Shown here one piece after another: positions 27,330 through 37,178 of a stretch of 42,090 nt of DNA. Below the pieces are notes generated by a model. That model saw only the letters and a list, made by a program, of their open reading frames with translations. It did no database searches and was not told where the DNA came from. The position numbers and the translations under genes are program-made. Each line of letters starts with the position of its first letter. The stretch's first letter is position 1. The DNA is taken from positions 1 through 42,090 of the forward strand of contig NZ_BCUL01000014.1 of assembly GCF_001591265.1 (NCBI RefSeq). Reading direction: 5' to 3'. The DNA is from Moraxella atlantae NBRC 14588. Lineage in GTDB: Bacteria; Pseudomonadota; Gammaproteobacteria; Pseudomonadales; Moraxellaceae.

Positions 27330-28619
27330 TCACAACCAGCTTGATTTTTTAAAGCGATAATACAACAACGAACAAATCGTCAATATGATCAGCAGCACGA
27401 TAAAGTAACCGTATTGCCAGTGCAGCTCGGGCATATTATCAAAGTTCATCCCATACACGCCTGCAATTGCTGTTGGTACCGCCAAAATACCTGCCCACGC
27501 TGCCAGCTTACGCACGACCTCGTTTTGCCCCATTGTCACCACCGCCATGTAGGTATCCATCGCCACGCTTAGCATCTCATTGAGCCCGTTTACGGCATCT
27601 AGTGCGCGCAGCAAATGGTCATTAACATCACGAAAATACGGCTTGGCTTGGTTGGGGAAATTGGGCAAAAAATCTTCTTTTTTGTGATTGATAAAAAAAT
27701 TACAAATATCTTGCACGGGCAAAATCACCGCGCGCATATGCACCAGTTGTGATTTAAGCTCATACATGTTGCGCAAGGTTTGTTTGTCAAAATCTTCTGA
27801 GAAAATCTCGCGCTCTTGCTCGCGCAAATAACGCCCAAGCTTATCGGTAATCGGCAAATAGTTATCGACCACAAAGTCCAAAATCGCGTGCAGCACAAAA
27901 ATTGGCCCCATACGCATTTTTTCGGGACGGCGGTGGCAATAATCACGCACACTTTGGTAGCTGTGTGACGCACCTTGGCGAATCGTGATGATGTACTGCT
28001 TGCCCATAAAAATCGCTGTCGTGCCGTAGCGAATGGTGTAATCGGTCAATTTGGCAGTACGCACGACCACAAACACGCTGTCATTGCCATAGCTTTCGAC
28101 CTTGGCGCGTTGGTGCTCAGCAAACGCATCCTCAATCGCCAGTTCGTGCAAGTCAAACGCCTCTTGCACCTCACGAATGGTCTCAGCTGTCGGATCATGC
28201 AGCCCAATCCATACAAACACATTGTTGTTTGCCAGCTCACGGCGCACGTCATCAAGCTCAATCACGCCCAAGTTTTCGCCCGTTTTGCGTGAATAAGCAA
28301 AGCAGTTAGCAACCTCGTTTTTGCCCGTAAAGCGTGATTCAATCAGCTGGGTGTCAGCGTCGGGGTCATAATCGCGCACGGGCATTTCAATCGGTGCATA
28401 GACCTCAAGGGTGCCTTGGTCGTTTGGATAATCGTTGTAATCATTAAAGCCGAAATCACCCGTTGGGAATTGCTCTTTGTCAATTTGGCGAAAATGCGCT
28501 TCTGCCAAATCATGCGGCATGATTTCGTGGCTCAAAAAGCCCTCAGGCAAAATCAGCGTGTCGTCATCATCGTCCTCAGGGCGGGTTTGGTGGCGTGACG
28601 GGTCATGCGGTGGCGTCAT
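27330..28619 (-). CDS. corA: CorA-type magnesium/cobalt transporter
   Basis: CorA is a pentameric channel for Mg2+ (also Co2+ and Ni2+). The 429 residues have a large cytoplasmic N-terminal part and two C-terminal helices. The signature is YGMNFDNMPEL after the first helix (WAGILAVPTAIAG), and the protein ends in a basic tail (RFKKSSWL). The first 100 residues are acidic (DDDDDTLILPEG) and longer than in E. coli CorA. I chose the ATG at 28619, which has a good AGGAGACTT ribosome binding site; a TTG at 28652 in frame is less likely. Confidence 0.95.
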   Translation of the reverse strand: MTPPHDPSRHQTRPEDDDDDTLILPEGFLSHEIMPHDLAEAHFRQIDKEQFPTGDFGFNDYNDYPNDQGTLEVYAPIEMPVRDYDPDADTQLIESRFTGKNEVANCFAYSRKTGENLGVIELDDVRRELANNNVFVWIGLHDPTAETIREVQEAFDLHELAIEDAFAEHQRAKVESYGNDSVFVVVRTAKLTDYTIRYGTTAIFMGKQYIITIRQGASHSYQSVRDYCHRRPEKMRMGPIFVLHAILDFVVDNYLPITDKLGRYLREQEREIFSEDFDKQTLRNMYELKSQLVHMRAVILPVQDICNFFINHKKEDFLPNFPNQAKPYFRDVNDHLLRALDAVNGLNEMLSVAMDTYMAVVTMGQNEVVRKLAAWAGILAVPTAIAGVYGMNFDNMPELHWQYGYFIVLLIILTICSLLYYRFKKSSWL

Positions 28620-28831
28620 GGGTAAGTCTCCTGCGTGAGGTGGATGAAACAACGCTTAAGCGTTGCGTGTCATTACAAACATATGATGAATGCGATAGGC
28701 AATCCGTCAGCGAGTATCGGCTCAAATAAAGGTCAAATCACACGCCACAATCAAGCAACTAGGTAGAAGTTGGTGCAATGATTAAACAGCGTGATCTGGG
28801 GTTGGTGAAACAAAATGAATCAAACAACAAA

Positions 28832-29215
28832 CTAAATTGCGTACTGCTTAAGCGTGTCTAAATCAACCAGATTCAACACACTGTCATGGCAAGCCTCAAG
28901 CTTAATGGGCGGTGCAACGCCTGCATCTAGTGCCTCAAGCCAACGTAGCGCGCATACGCACCAAAAATCGTTGGGCTGTAAACCCAAAAAACCCATCTCA
29001 GGCAATGGCGTGATCAAATCATTGCCGCGCGAAAATGAAAACTCTAAAAATTCGCGGGTCATTTTGGCGCAAACTGTATGCATGCCAATATCGCGCGCGC
29101 CCGTGTGGCAAAAACCATCACGATAAAAGCCCGTCAAAGGTGCAAAACAGCAGCTTGCCAGCGTCGTGCCTAGCACGTTGGTTTGATTGGCATGGGGGTC
29201 AAAACCGTGTGACAT
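28832..29215 (-). CDS. DUF2237 family protein
   Basis: This is a 127-residue cytoplasmic protein of the DUF2237 family, whose function is unknown. The family pattern is complete: NVLGTTLASCCFAPLTGFYRDG, then DIGMHTVCAKMTREFLEFS, then PEMGFLGLQPNDFWCVCALRW. Several conserved cysteines (CC near residue 27, CVC near 89) and histidines could bind a metal or a thiol. I start at the ATG at 29215; a TTG at 29230 is also in frame. It lies about 210 bases upstream of corA on the same strand, with no evidence that they form an operon. Confidence 0.85.
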   Translation of the reverse strand: MSHGFDPHANQTNVLGTTLASCCFAPLTGFYRDGFCHTGARDIGMHTVCAKMTREFLEFSFSRGNDLITPLPEMGFLGLQPNDFWCVCALRWLEALDAGVAPPIKLEACHDSVLNLVDLDTLKQYAI

Positions 29216-29588
29216 CGCGCAGCCCGTCAAATCTTTTCAAGTAAATGTGATAAGCGCTTAAAATTAAAATCAAACGCCGCCGCCAAGATAGTAAACAGTA
29301 AGACAGAAAAAAATTTAGGCGCATATTTTGACATGCTTGTGCCAGTGCGTCAAAATCTTTTTGAATCAAACCGTCAGCCAGTAGCATTGCAGATCATCTG
29401 CCGCACACGCGCCGATAAGCTTGGCGACAAACGCATGAAACCAACAGGCAAACCAGAAAAAACTGCCCACCCCTGCGCTAGCTATGCTACAATAAATCCC
29501 CGTACGACAAGATTGGCGGTTTGGCACACACCGTGTCATACCAATAGCATACACAATTTGATGATAAAAACTAGGAAAGATCGGGCGT
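29216..29588. other. Intergenic region between DUF2237 and hisZ
   Basis: This is a divergent gap with no supportable gene. A TACAAT (29488-29493) could be a -10 box for hisZ, but no good -35 is paired with it. I saw no repeat or hairpin of note. Confidence 0.4.
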
Positions 29589-30872
29589 ATGGGCGAGGCG
29601 TTTGTCAATCACAATCAGCAGCATTTTGGCACAATTGCCGCGCTTGAGGGCGATAACACGCGCGAGCAAGCATGGCTATTGCCCGATGGGGTCAGCGATT
29701 TGCTGCACACCGAGGCACTCAAACAAGAGACCTTGCGCTACCAACTCACCCAAATTCTGCTATCACATGGCTATCAATTGGTCAGTCCGCCGTTTATCGA
29801 ATACACCGAAAGCCTGCTGCACAATGCCAGCGAAGACCTCAAACGCCAGACCTTTCGGCTGATTGACCAGCTCACAGGGCGTTTGATGGGTTTGCGTGCC
29901 GATATCACCCCACAAATTGCACGCATTGACGCGTATTTACACAACAACCACGCCAAAACCGATGGCAAAACTGCCAACGCTGTGGCACGCTACTGCTATG
30001 CAGGGCACGTGGTTTATACCTTGCCAAAAGGCTTATTTGGTTCACGCACGCCATTACAACTGGGTGCAGAAATTTTTGGTGCGGCAGATTTGACTGCCGA
30101 TCAAGCCTTGTTTGACGTGCTGCATGCTTTGCTGGCAAGTACCCAGCTGGTCAGCCAATGCCATATTGACATCGGGCATGTGGCGATTTTTCGCGCGTTG
30201 GTCAAGCAAGCCGATTTATCCGCCAGTCAGCAAGATGAATTGAGCAAATTGTATGCCAACAAGGCGTTGCCTGAGCTTGCCAAGTTTTGCCAAAATCTTG
30301 GCGCGCAAGGTGGGCAAGCGGCACAACTGGCGCAAGATTTTTATACCTTGGTGCAAGATGGCAACGATTTAGCCCGATTGCAAGCCAATCTATCGCCTAT
30401 TGCTCAGCAAAACGCCGATATCGCGCAAGCATTGGCGGACTTACAAGCGTTGGTGGCATACTTGCGCCAAACATGGCAAACCGCGACCGTAAGCGTCGAT
30501 GTCAGCGAATTGCAAGGCTATCATTACCACACAGGTGTGGTGTTTCAGGTGTATGTTGGCAATGATGCGTTGCCGTTGGTGCGCGGGGGGCGGTTTGTCA
30601 ATCCACACAGCCTGCACACGCGCCCTGCGACAGGCTTTAGCGCGGATTTGACACGTTGGCAAAACCATGTCACTGCCATACCTGTAGCCTTGATCGTGGT
30701 GCCGTTTGCCACATGGCAAGCACACAGACAAGATGACAGCCTACAAGCAGCAATTGCCAAATTGCGTGCCAACGGGCAAGCGGTGGTGGTGGCGGTTAAT
30801 GAGTACGACATGCCTACCGCCAGTCATGAGTTGCGCTGGCAAAACGGCGATTGGCAAGCGGTGGCGCGTTGA
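29589..30872 (+). CDS. hisZ: ATP phosphoribosyltransferase regulatory subunit
   Basis: HisZ is a catalytically inactive paralogue of histidyl-tRNA synthetase. It binds short HisG and is needed for the first step of histidine synthesis. The class II synthetase core is visible: AWLLPDGVSDLLHTEA, PPFIEYTESLL, the motif-2-like RLMGLRADITPQIARIDAY, and later ELQGYHYHTGVVFQVYVG. A full anticodon-binding domain is absent, as expected. The 427 residues run slightly longer than usual (about 390) because of an N-terminal extension of about 20 residues. An AGGAAAG element precedes the ATG at a long spacing. It stands just before purA, a pair seen in many gammaproteobacteria. hisG is not in this window. 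Confidence 0.93.
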   Translation: MGEAFVNHNQQHFGTIAALEGDNTREQAWLLPDGVSDLLHTEALKQETLRYQLTQILLSHGYQLVSPPFIEYTESLLHNASEDLKRQTFRLIDQLTGRLMGLRADITPQIARIDAYLHNNHAKTDGKTANAVARYCYAGHVVYTLPKGLFGSRTPLQLGAEIFGAADLTADQALFDVLHALLASTQLVSQCHIDIGHVAIFRALVKQADLSASQQDELSKLYANKALPELAKFCQNLGAQGGQAAQLAQDFYTLVQDGNDLARLQANLSPIAQQNADIAQALADLQALVAYLRQTWQTATVSVDVSELQGYHYHTGVVFQVYVGNDALPLVRGGRFVNPHSLHTRPATGFSADLTRWQNHVTAIPVALIVVPFATWQAHRQDDSLQAAIAKLRANGQAVVVAVNEYDMPTASHELRWQNGDWQAVAR

Positions 30873-30904
30873 TTTTTATTGGCAGTTTTTTGGCAGTTTT
30901 TTAA

Positions 30905-32248
<1,344 letters not shown>

Positions 32249-32553
32249 TGACTGACTAATTTAAATCATTCAGCCAAATTTGGTTGAGTCTTACAATAAA
32301 GAACGGTGTTATATCGTTCTTTATTTTTTTGCCAAAATTTCTTGATCGGGGCAGGCTGGGTAAAGTTTTTTATCAGATAAAAGGCAAAATTTTTGTTATG
32401 ATTGGCGCACACTGGCAAACTTGCCGCGTTTGTGCTGATGATTAAACCGTTTGCGGTGACTTTGCGTCAGTTTTGTGTTGTATTTGAGGGTGAGCAGTCG
32501 CAATAGGATTTGGCGGCGGCTGATGGACGATTTGATTGAGGGAGGATGGGGTG
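32249..32553. other. Intergenic region between purA and the antiporter gene
   Basis: It contains the purA terminator (32295-32330). The rest is AT-rich and then G-rich, with a TATGAT (32397-32402) that could be a -10 box for the antiporter gene but lacks a clear -35. No gene is seen. Confidence 0.4.
32295..32330 (+). terminator. Rho-independent terminator of hisZ-purA
   Basis: AATAAAGAACG pairs with CGTTCTTTATT over 11 bp around a nine-base loop and is followed by seven T. It lies about 47 bases after the purA stop. Confidence 0.93.
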
Positions 32554-33990
32554 ATGTGGACAAATCCCGTGTTGTGGGCGGTCATCGTGATGTTGGGGCT
32601 GTCACTGGTGCGTGTGCACGTGGTGTTGTGTTTGATTGTCGCAAGTCTTGTCGGTGGGCTGTTGGCAGGTTTGCCGTTGGCAGATGTCACTGATACGGCA
32701 GGTACGGTGGTGCGTGAGGGGGTGCTGACGCATTTTCAGCAAGGGCTTGCCAATGGTGCGCAGATTGCGCTGTCGTATGCGCTGTTGGGCGCGTTTGCGG
32801 TGGCGATTTCGCATTCGGGCTTGCCGCGGCAGGTGACAGGTTGGGCGGTGCGCGCGCTTGATCGCAGCGATGCAAATACAGATGGTCAGTCAAATCGCGG
32901 CATGACGCGTATCAAATGGACGATTTTATTGGGCCTGGTTGCCATGAGCTGCGCCAGCCAAAACTTGATTCCAATTCATATTGCGTTCATCCCACTGATT
33001 GTACCGCCGCTATTGGCGATCTTCAACCGCCTACAGCTTGATCGCCGTGTGGTGGCGTGTGTGATGACGTTTGGTCTGGTCAATACCTATATGTTTTTGC
33101 CGTATGGCTTTGGCGATATTTTTATTAACCAAATTATTTTAAAAAACATCAATGATGCAGGGCTGAGCACACAAGGCGTGTCGATTTATCACGCGATGGC
33201 GATTCCTGCGTTGGGTATGCTGACAGGTCTATTAACGGCGATTTTTATCACCTACCGCAAGCCGCGCGTGTATCAGCAAACCGCGCTTGATGGGCAGTTG
33301 CACCAGATGGCGCAGCAATATAGCACTGATGATGTCCAGTCAGCCAATCCACATCCAGCCAGTCAAAAGTTGGCAAAACACCAAAGTCTGATCGCGCTGC
33401 TGGCGATTGCGGTGGCGTTTGGTGTGCAGTTATACACCGATTCGCTGATTTTGGGGGCGTTGTTTGGCTTTGGTGTGTTTATGGCAACAGGGGTGGTCAA
33501 GTGGCACGATGCGGATAATGTGTTTAACCAAGGTATCAAGCTGATGGCGATGATCGGGTTTATTATGATTACCGCGCAGGGCTTTGCTGCGGTAATGACG
33601 GCAACCGAGCAAATTAAGCCGCTGGTGGATGCCAGTACCCAGTTGTTTGCAGGCTCAAAGGGCATGGCAGCGGCGATGATGTTGCTGATTGGCTTGGTGG
33701 TGACGATGGGCATTGGTTCGTCGTTTTCAACTGTGCCGATTATCGCGGTAATTTATGTGCCATTGTGTGTGGCGATGGGTTTTTCACCCACGGCAACGGT
33801 GGCGTTGATTGCCACAGCAGGCGCATTGGGCGATGCAGGTTCGCCTGCGTCGGATTCTACCTTAGGGCCAACCTCAGGGCTTAACGCCGATGGGCAACAC
33901 GACCATATTTGGGACAGCGTGGTGCCGACGTTTTTGCATTACAACATACCGCTGCTGGTGTTTGGTTGGATTGCCGCGATGGTGTTGTGA
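32554..33990 (+). CDS. Na+/H+ antiporter family protein (NhaC/YuiF-like)
   Basis: This is a 478-residue membrane protein with about 11-12 helices. The family is recognised by AMSCASQNLIPIHIAFIPLIVPPL, the MFLPYGFGDIFI segment, and the C-terminal GDAGSPASDSTLGPTSGLNADGQHDHIWDS, which is typical of the NhaC-like group that includes YuiF (COG2056). Proteins of this group are annotated as Na+/H+ antiporters or as histidine transporters, and I cannot tell which applies. I chose the ATG at 32554: GGAGGA lies seven bases upstream. A TTG at 32536 is in frame but has no such site. It ends 15 bases before the TauE/SafE gene, so the two probably form an operon. Confidence 0.85.
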   Translation: MWTNPVLWAVIVMLGLSLVRVHVVLCLIVASLVGGLLAGLPLADVTDTAGTVVREGVLTHFQQGLANGAQIALSYALLGAFAVAISHSGLPRQVTGWAVRALDRSDANTDGQSNRGMTRIKWTILLGLVAMSCASQNLIPIHIAFIPLIVPPLLAIFNRLQLDRRVVACVMTFGLVNTYMFLPYGFGDIFINQIILKNINDAGLSTQGVSIYHAMAIPALGMLTGLLTAIFITYRKPRVYQQTALDGQLHQMAQQYSTDDVQSANPHPASQKLAKHQSLIALLAIAVAFGVQLYTDSLILGALFGFGVFMATGVVKWHDADNVFNQGIKLMAMIGFIMITAQGFAAVMTATEQIKPLVDASTQLFAGSKGMAAAMMLLIGLVVTMGIGSSFSTVPIIAVIYVPLCVAMGFSPTATVALIATAGALGDAGSPASDSTLGPTSGLNADGQHDHIWDSVVPTFLHYNIPLLVFGWIAAMVL

Positions 33991-34005
33991 TATACAAGCC
34001 CGCTG

Positions 34006-34752
34006 ATGCTATCGCCTTGGTTCAATGACCTTGCATTGGCACTTGCCAATTTATTGACCTCCGCCCTTACTGCCATCACGGGGGTGGGTGGTGGCATGAT
34101 TTTAATCGGTTTGATGCCGCTGTTTGTGCCTGCCGCTGCGGTCGTACCCGTGCATGGGGTGACCCAATTGGTTAGCAACGCCACACGCGCGTGGTTTGGG
34201 CGTGAGGCGTTGGATTGGCGTTATGTCGGGCAGTTTTTGGTGGGGTCATTGGTTGGTTTGGCGGTGTTTGGTGCGCTGATTCGCTATGTTGAATTGACGC
34301 TGATTCCGCTATTTATCGGGGTATATATTTTACTGATTACTTGGTCATCTGCGTTTAATCGATTGATTCGACGATTTGAGAGCTTTTTTTGGGTCGGGTT
34401 TTTGCAAACGGGGCTTGGTGTGTTTGTTGGTACACCAGGACCGCTCAATATCGCCGTACTCAATAAACATTATGACAATAATCACGTGGTTGTTACCACA
34501 GGTGCGTTGATGATGACCGTGGTGCACAGTGCCAAACTGTTGGTGTATCTGAGCATGGGCTTTGCGTTTACCGAGTATTGGCAGCTGCTTGTCATGATGG
34601 TGATAATGGCAACGGTAGGTTCTTGGCTGGGCACACGCTTGCGTCAGCGGATCAGCATGCCATGGTTAAAAAAGGTGCTGCCTTGGTTATTGACAGTGCT
34701 TGCTCTACGGCTCATCGGCGGTATTGTATATCAGCAGTTTTTGGCTCACTAA
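34006..34752 (+). CDS. TauE/SafE-family sulfite or organic-anion exporter
   Basis: This is a 248-residue permease with about seven or eight helices. The signature TSALTAITGVGGGMILIGLMPLF at the N-terminus and its internally repeated counterpart (GFLQTGLGVFVGTPGPLNIAVL, about residues 130-150) match the TauE/SafE family, which exports sulfite, sulfoacetate or related anions. It begins 15 bases after the antiporter stop, so the two may be cotranscribed. The substrate is unknown. It is unrelated in detail to the His-rich TauE-like protein at 35895-36746. Confidence 0.85.
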   Translation: MLSPWFNDLALALANLLTSALTAITGVGGGMILIGLMPLFVPAAAVVPVHGVTQLVSNATRAWFGREALDWRYVGQFLVGSLVGLAVFGALIRYVELTLIPLFIGVYILLITWSSAFNRLIRRFESFFWVGFLQTGLGVFVGTPGPLNIAVLNKHYDNNHVVVTTGALMMTVVHSAKLLVYLSMGFAFTEYWQLLVMMVIMATVGSWLGTRLRQRISMPWLKKVLPWLLTVLALRLIGGIVYQQFLAH

Positions 34753-34770
34753 GGCTTAGCACCACAGTGA

Positions 34771-34800
34771 TTGGTTATTGTTGGTTATTATTGGTTATTA
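34771..34800. repeat. Three tandem 10-bp units
   Basis: TTGGTTATTG is followed by two copies of TTGGTTATTA. The array lies between the TauE/SafE stop and the stop codon of the convergent cobalamin adenosyltransferase gene. Confidence 0.85.
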
Positions 34801-35364
34801 AAGTGATTGCGTTAACACTTGCGCATTCCACAATACCTCTTGTCCGCCGTCTAAACGGCTAACCACGCGCGCCAAGACAAACAAATAATCCGACAAGCGA
34901 TTGATAAACTGTAAGCCTGCGGCAGATACATCGCCATCACGCGTTTGCAAGCGCACCAATACACGCTCAGCATCACGTGCCGTTGCGCGCGCGATATGCA
35001 CTTGACAACACGCCACCGAACCTGCAGGCAAAATAAAGTCTTTGAGTGGCGGCAAGTCAGCATTCCATGTATCAATTTGGGTTTCTAATGCCGTCACATG
35101 GTCTGCCGTCACGCCAATATATTCGGGCATGGCAAGCTCACCACCAAGATTAAACAACACATGTTGAATCATGCTCAAGCTGTCATCAAACTTAGGCTTA
35201 TCAGCCAAGAGGCTACGCACCATACCCAACTGCGCGTTAAGCAAGTCCAACGCGCCCATGGCATCAAAACGCCCATCAGATTTTGCCACGCGGCTACCAT
35301 CGGCAAGCCCTGTTGTGCCATTGTCACCCGTGCGCGTGTAGATTTTGCTCAGACGATTACCCAT
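34798..35364 (-). CDS. PduO-type ATP:cob(I)alamin adenosyltransferase
   Basis: This is a 188-residue enzyme that makes adenosylcobalamin from reduced cobalamin and ATP. The ATP site is KIYTRTGDNGTTGLADGSR at the N-terminus; the central HIARATARDAERVLVRL and the C-terminal FINRLSDYLFVLARV are also diagnostic of the PduO (MMAB) class rather than CobA. The reverse-strand ATG has a GAGGAATTAAT ribosome binding site. No other cobalamin genes are near and no B12 riboswitch was seen in its leader. It is divergent from the Pho-box promoter region. Confidence 0.93.
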   Translation of the reverse strand: MGNRLSKIYTRTGDNGTTGLADGSRVAKSDGRFDAMGALDLLNAQLGMVRSLLADKPKFDDSLSMIQHVLFNLGGELAMPEYIGVTADHVTALETQIDTWNADLPPLKDFILPAGSVACCQVHIARATARDAERVLVRLQTRDGDVSAAGLQFINRLSDYLFVLARVVSRLDGGQEVLWNAQVLTQSL

Positions 35365-35478
35365 ATTAATTCCTCAATGGTGGTTATAGACTTGAATTTG
35401 GTTTTTTTTGCCACTATTTATGCTAAATGGATATAGATATGACAGCAACGCAAACCAAAAATTATGTAAAAATAGCGT

Positions 35479-35534
35479 TTGTCATCTTGTTGTCATGTCA
35501 GTTTCATGCTAGTGTCACATTGTTGGCGTTAAAT
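35479..35534 (+). promoter_or_regulatory. Four-site Pho box with a -10 element
   Basis: Half-sites at 35479, 35490, 35501 and 35512 read TTGTCAT, TTGTCAT, GTTTCAT and GTGTCAC. They are exactly 11 bases apart, each with a four-base spacer, the geometry of tandem PhoB sites (consensus CTGTCAT repeated every 11 bp). TTAAAT (35529-35534) lies ten bases after the last half-site, where a -10 box belongs at a PhoB-activated promoter. The orientation points to the plus strand, toward the small ORF at 35695. Confidence 0.7.
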
Positions 35535-35694
35535 AGTCAATACGCAAGGCAAACAATCAGCATTAATTTTAAAAGATTGACCTGACAACCAAGGCATAAA
35601 TAAATGCGCCAACCTTGCGCCGTTTGCGTGATGCAAATGTAGGATAAAGCACGATTGAGTCAATCGTAAAAACGAAACAAAAAGGAGTATAACC

Positions 35695-35778
35695 ATGTCA
35701 TTGTCATTACACAGCGCGTTTGAGTACGAAACCGACGTGATTTTCTTTGATGAAGGTGATGACGCAGTCGAAATGTAA
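35695..35778 (+). CDS. Putative 27-residue acidic micropeptide
   Basis: This short ORF starts MSLSLHSAFEYETD and ends at a TAA. It is preceded by AAAGGAG seven bases before the ATG, the strongest ribosome binding site in its neighbourhood, and a hairpin (35651-35667) lies just before that. The peptide is acidic, with eight Asp or Glu residues and one basic residue (excluding His), and has no signal peptide or membrane segment. Upstream is a Pho-box promoter and downstream are two hairpins ending in a T-run. A free-standing transcript of about 320 bases is therefore likely, made under phosphate limitation if the promoter call is right. The transcript may instead be a small regulatory RNA that happens to contain an ORF. 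I know no homologue. Confidence 0.55.
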   Translation: MSLSLHSAFEYETDVIFFDEGDDAVEM

Positions 35779-35790
35779 TCGCTACTCGTC

Positions 35791-35813
35791 TGCGCTTGCT
35801 TGTAACAAGCGCA
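35791..35813 (+). other. Hairpin after the micropeptide ORF
   Basis: TGCGCTTG and CAAGCGCA form a perfect eight-base-pair stem around a seven-base loop, 12 bases after the stop codon. It has no T-run and is followed by the true terminator, so it may be an RNA stability element or part of a structured small RNA. Confidence 0.7.
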
Positions 35814-35826
35814 TTATAAAACTGCC

Positions 35827-35862
35827 AACCTCTTGACATCGTGTTAAGAGGTTTGTTTTTTT
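35827..35862 (+). terminator. Rho-independent terminator of the micropeptide transcript
   Basis: AACCTCTTGACA pairs with TGTTAAGAGGTT over 12 bp (one G-T) around a three-base loop and is followed by TGTTTTTTT. It closes the transcript that starts at the Pho-box promoter. Confidence 0.9.
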
Positions 35863-35894
35863 GAGCTAAAAATTTGACGATGTCACATGAACGC

Positions 35895-36746
35895 TTAGTG
35901 GTGCATGTGATGGCTGTGAGCAGCATGCTCGGTTTGCCCACCTGTTTGTTGGTCTGTGGTCATGGGCGCGTTCATCGGCAACGTCATGGGATCGTCGGGC
36001 ATAGTAGCCATGTGAGGTTCATGCATGGTTGATGTGTCGTGCACCATCGTGTGGTCATGCCCGTGCCCACCTTGGTGCATCGTTGCCATCCACATCGGCA
36101 CCACCATCACCGCCACACCTGCTACAGTCAGCAACGCGCCGTTAATCTGACGCAAATGCCACTGCCGAATCGTACGCTGTAATAGCCCAACTGTGGCTTG
36201 CGTCGCCACCAACATCGGTAATGTACCCAGTCCAAACGCCACCATCAGCGCAGCACCCGTGACGGTATCGTGGTTTGCCACCGCCAACATCAACGCGCCA
36301 TACACCATGCCACAGGGCAACAAGCCCCACAACAACCCTGCAAACAACGCCTTGGGCACGCTGTCCATCGGCAATACGCGCCGACGTACGGGTGCCATCG
36401 CTTGCCACAGGCGCGCACCCACACGCTCAAGCCGCGCCAACAGCGGCACCCCCAGCAGCGTTAGCCCAATGATAACCAGCACCGCACCCAACAGCACACG
36501 CGGTGCTGACTGGTGCATCAACGGCGCGAACAACGCCACGCCAACACCGCTTGCCACTACGCCAAGTAAGGCATAGCTGATCAGCCGCCCCACATGGTAG
36601 CCTGCCACCAACACAGATTTACGCGCAGGCGTCATGCCTTGCATAGACAGTCCAAACGCGGTCACAATGCCACCGCACATACCCAAGCAGTGTGGAGAGC
36701 CAAACAACCCAAGGCTAAACGCCGCCAATAAAATCGCGCTATTCAT
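35895..36746 (-). CDS. TauE/SafE-like membrane protein with a His/Met-rich tail, linked to cbb3 oxidase assembly
   Basis: This is a 283-residue membrane protein. The N-terminal LAAFSLGLFGSPHCLGMCGGIVTAFGLSM is the hallmark of the sulfite-exporter TauE/SafE-like (DsbD_2-related) proteins found next to ccoS; the paired His/Cys residues and CGG are conserved in this group. Six or seven helices follow. The last 64 residues contain 13 His and 10 Met, with pairs such as HGHDH and HSHHMHH, and should bind copper. The start is the ATG at 36746, which overlaps the ccoS stop by eight bases; a longer frame back to 36872 exists but would run through ccoS. Coupling to ccoS and the metal-rich tail point to copper handling for cytochrome oxidase. 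Confidence 0.85.
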   Translation of the reverse strand: MNSAILLAAFSLGLFGSPHCLGMCGGIVTAFGLSMQGMTPARKSVLVAGYHVGRLISYALLGVVASGVGVALFAPLMHQSAPRVLLGAVLVIIGLTLLGVPLLARLERVGARLWQAMAPVRRRVLPMDSVPKALFAGLLWGLLPCGMVYGALMLAVANHDTVTGAALMVAFGLGTLPMLVATQATVGLLQRTIRQWHLRQINGALLTVAGVAVMVVPMWMATMHQGGHGHDHTMVHDTSTMHEPHMATMPDDPMTLPMNAPMTTDQQTGGQTEHAAHSHHMHH

Positions 36747-36999
36747 CGTGTGGTGCACCTTGTTGTGTGGATGAAGGTGTCGGTAAATCGGACTTTGCCG
36801 TCGATGCTTGCTTGCTTGCTGGCTTGGCTGCACGCTCAGCAAGCTGCTGACGGCGTAGTTGGCGATCATCAAGAATCACACGCTGCGCTTCATTATCGAG
36901 GTCATCAAACTGGCGCGTGCGCACCGCATAGTACACCGCAAAAATCCCCACCACAAAGAAAAACAGACTAATGGGAATCAAAAAATACATACTCTGCAT
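36739..36999 (-). CDS. ccoS: cbb3-type cytochrome oxidase assembly protein CcoS
   Basis: This is an 86-residue protein with one N-terminal membrane helix (LIPISLFFFVVGIFAVYYAV) followed by the diagnostic RQFDDLDNEAQRVILDD motif. CcoS is needed to insert cofactors (heme b and copper) into the CcoN subunit of cbb3 oxidase. The C-terminal tail is Ala/Lys/Ser-rich and of low complexity. The start ATG has AGGGGGCTGCC as ribosome binding site, and a TATAAT on the minus strand (37051-37056) may be its -10 box. Its stop overlaps the start of the His/Met-tailed gene, so the two are translationally coupled. Confidence 0.92.
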   Translation of the reverse strand: MQSMYFLIPISLFFFVVGIFAVYYAVRTRQFDDLDNEAQRVILDDRQLRRQQLAERAAKPASKQASTAKSDLPTPSSTQQGAPHDE

Positions 37000-37178
37000 G
37001 GCAGCCCCCTAAATACCCACACCCGTCACAGGCAAGTATTTAAAAAAAGTATTATAACGGGTTTTAGCCAAACATAAAGCCAGTCAGCAGGTTTAATCCT
37101 ACCAAATGACACAAATAAACCATTGAATACATGGTCAAAATCCCCATAATCAAATCAGCAGGTGCTTGATTTAACTTA

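Noticed and set aside
35365-35478. Possible B12 riboswitch before the cobalamin adenosyltransferase gene
   Set aside because: No B12 box or suitable conserved core was found in the leader.
35660-35941. Reverse-strand ORF of 93 codons across the micropeptide region
   Set aside because: It overlaps the end of the TauE/SafE-like gene, crosses both hairpins and shows no domain.
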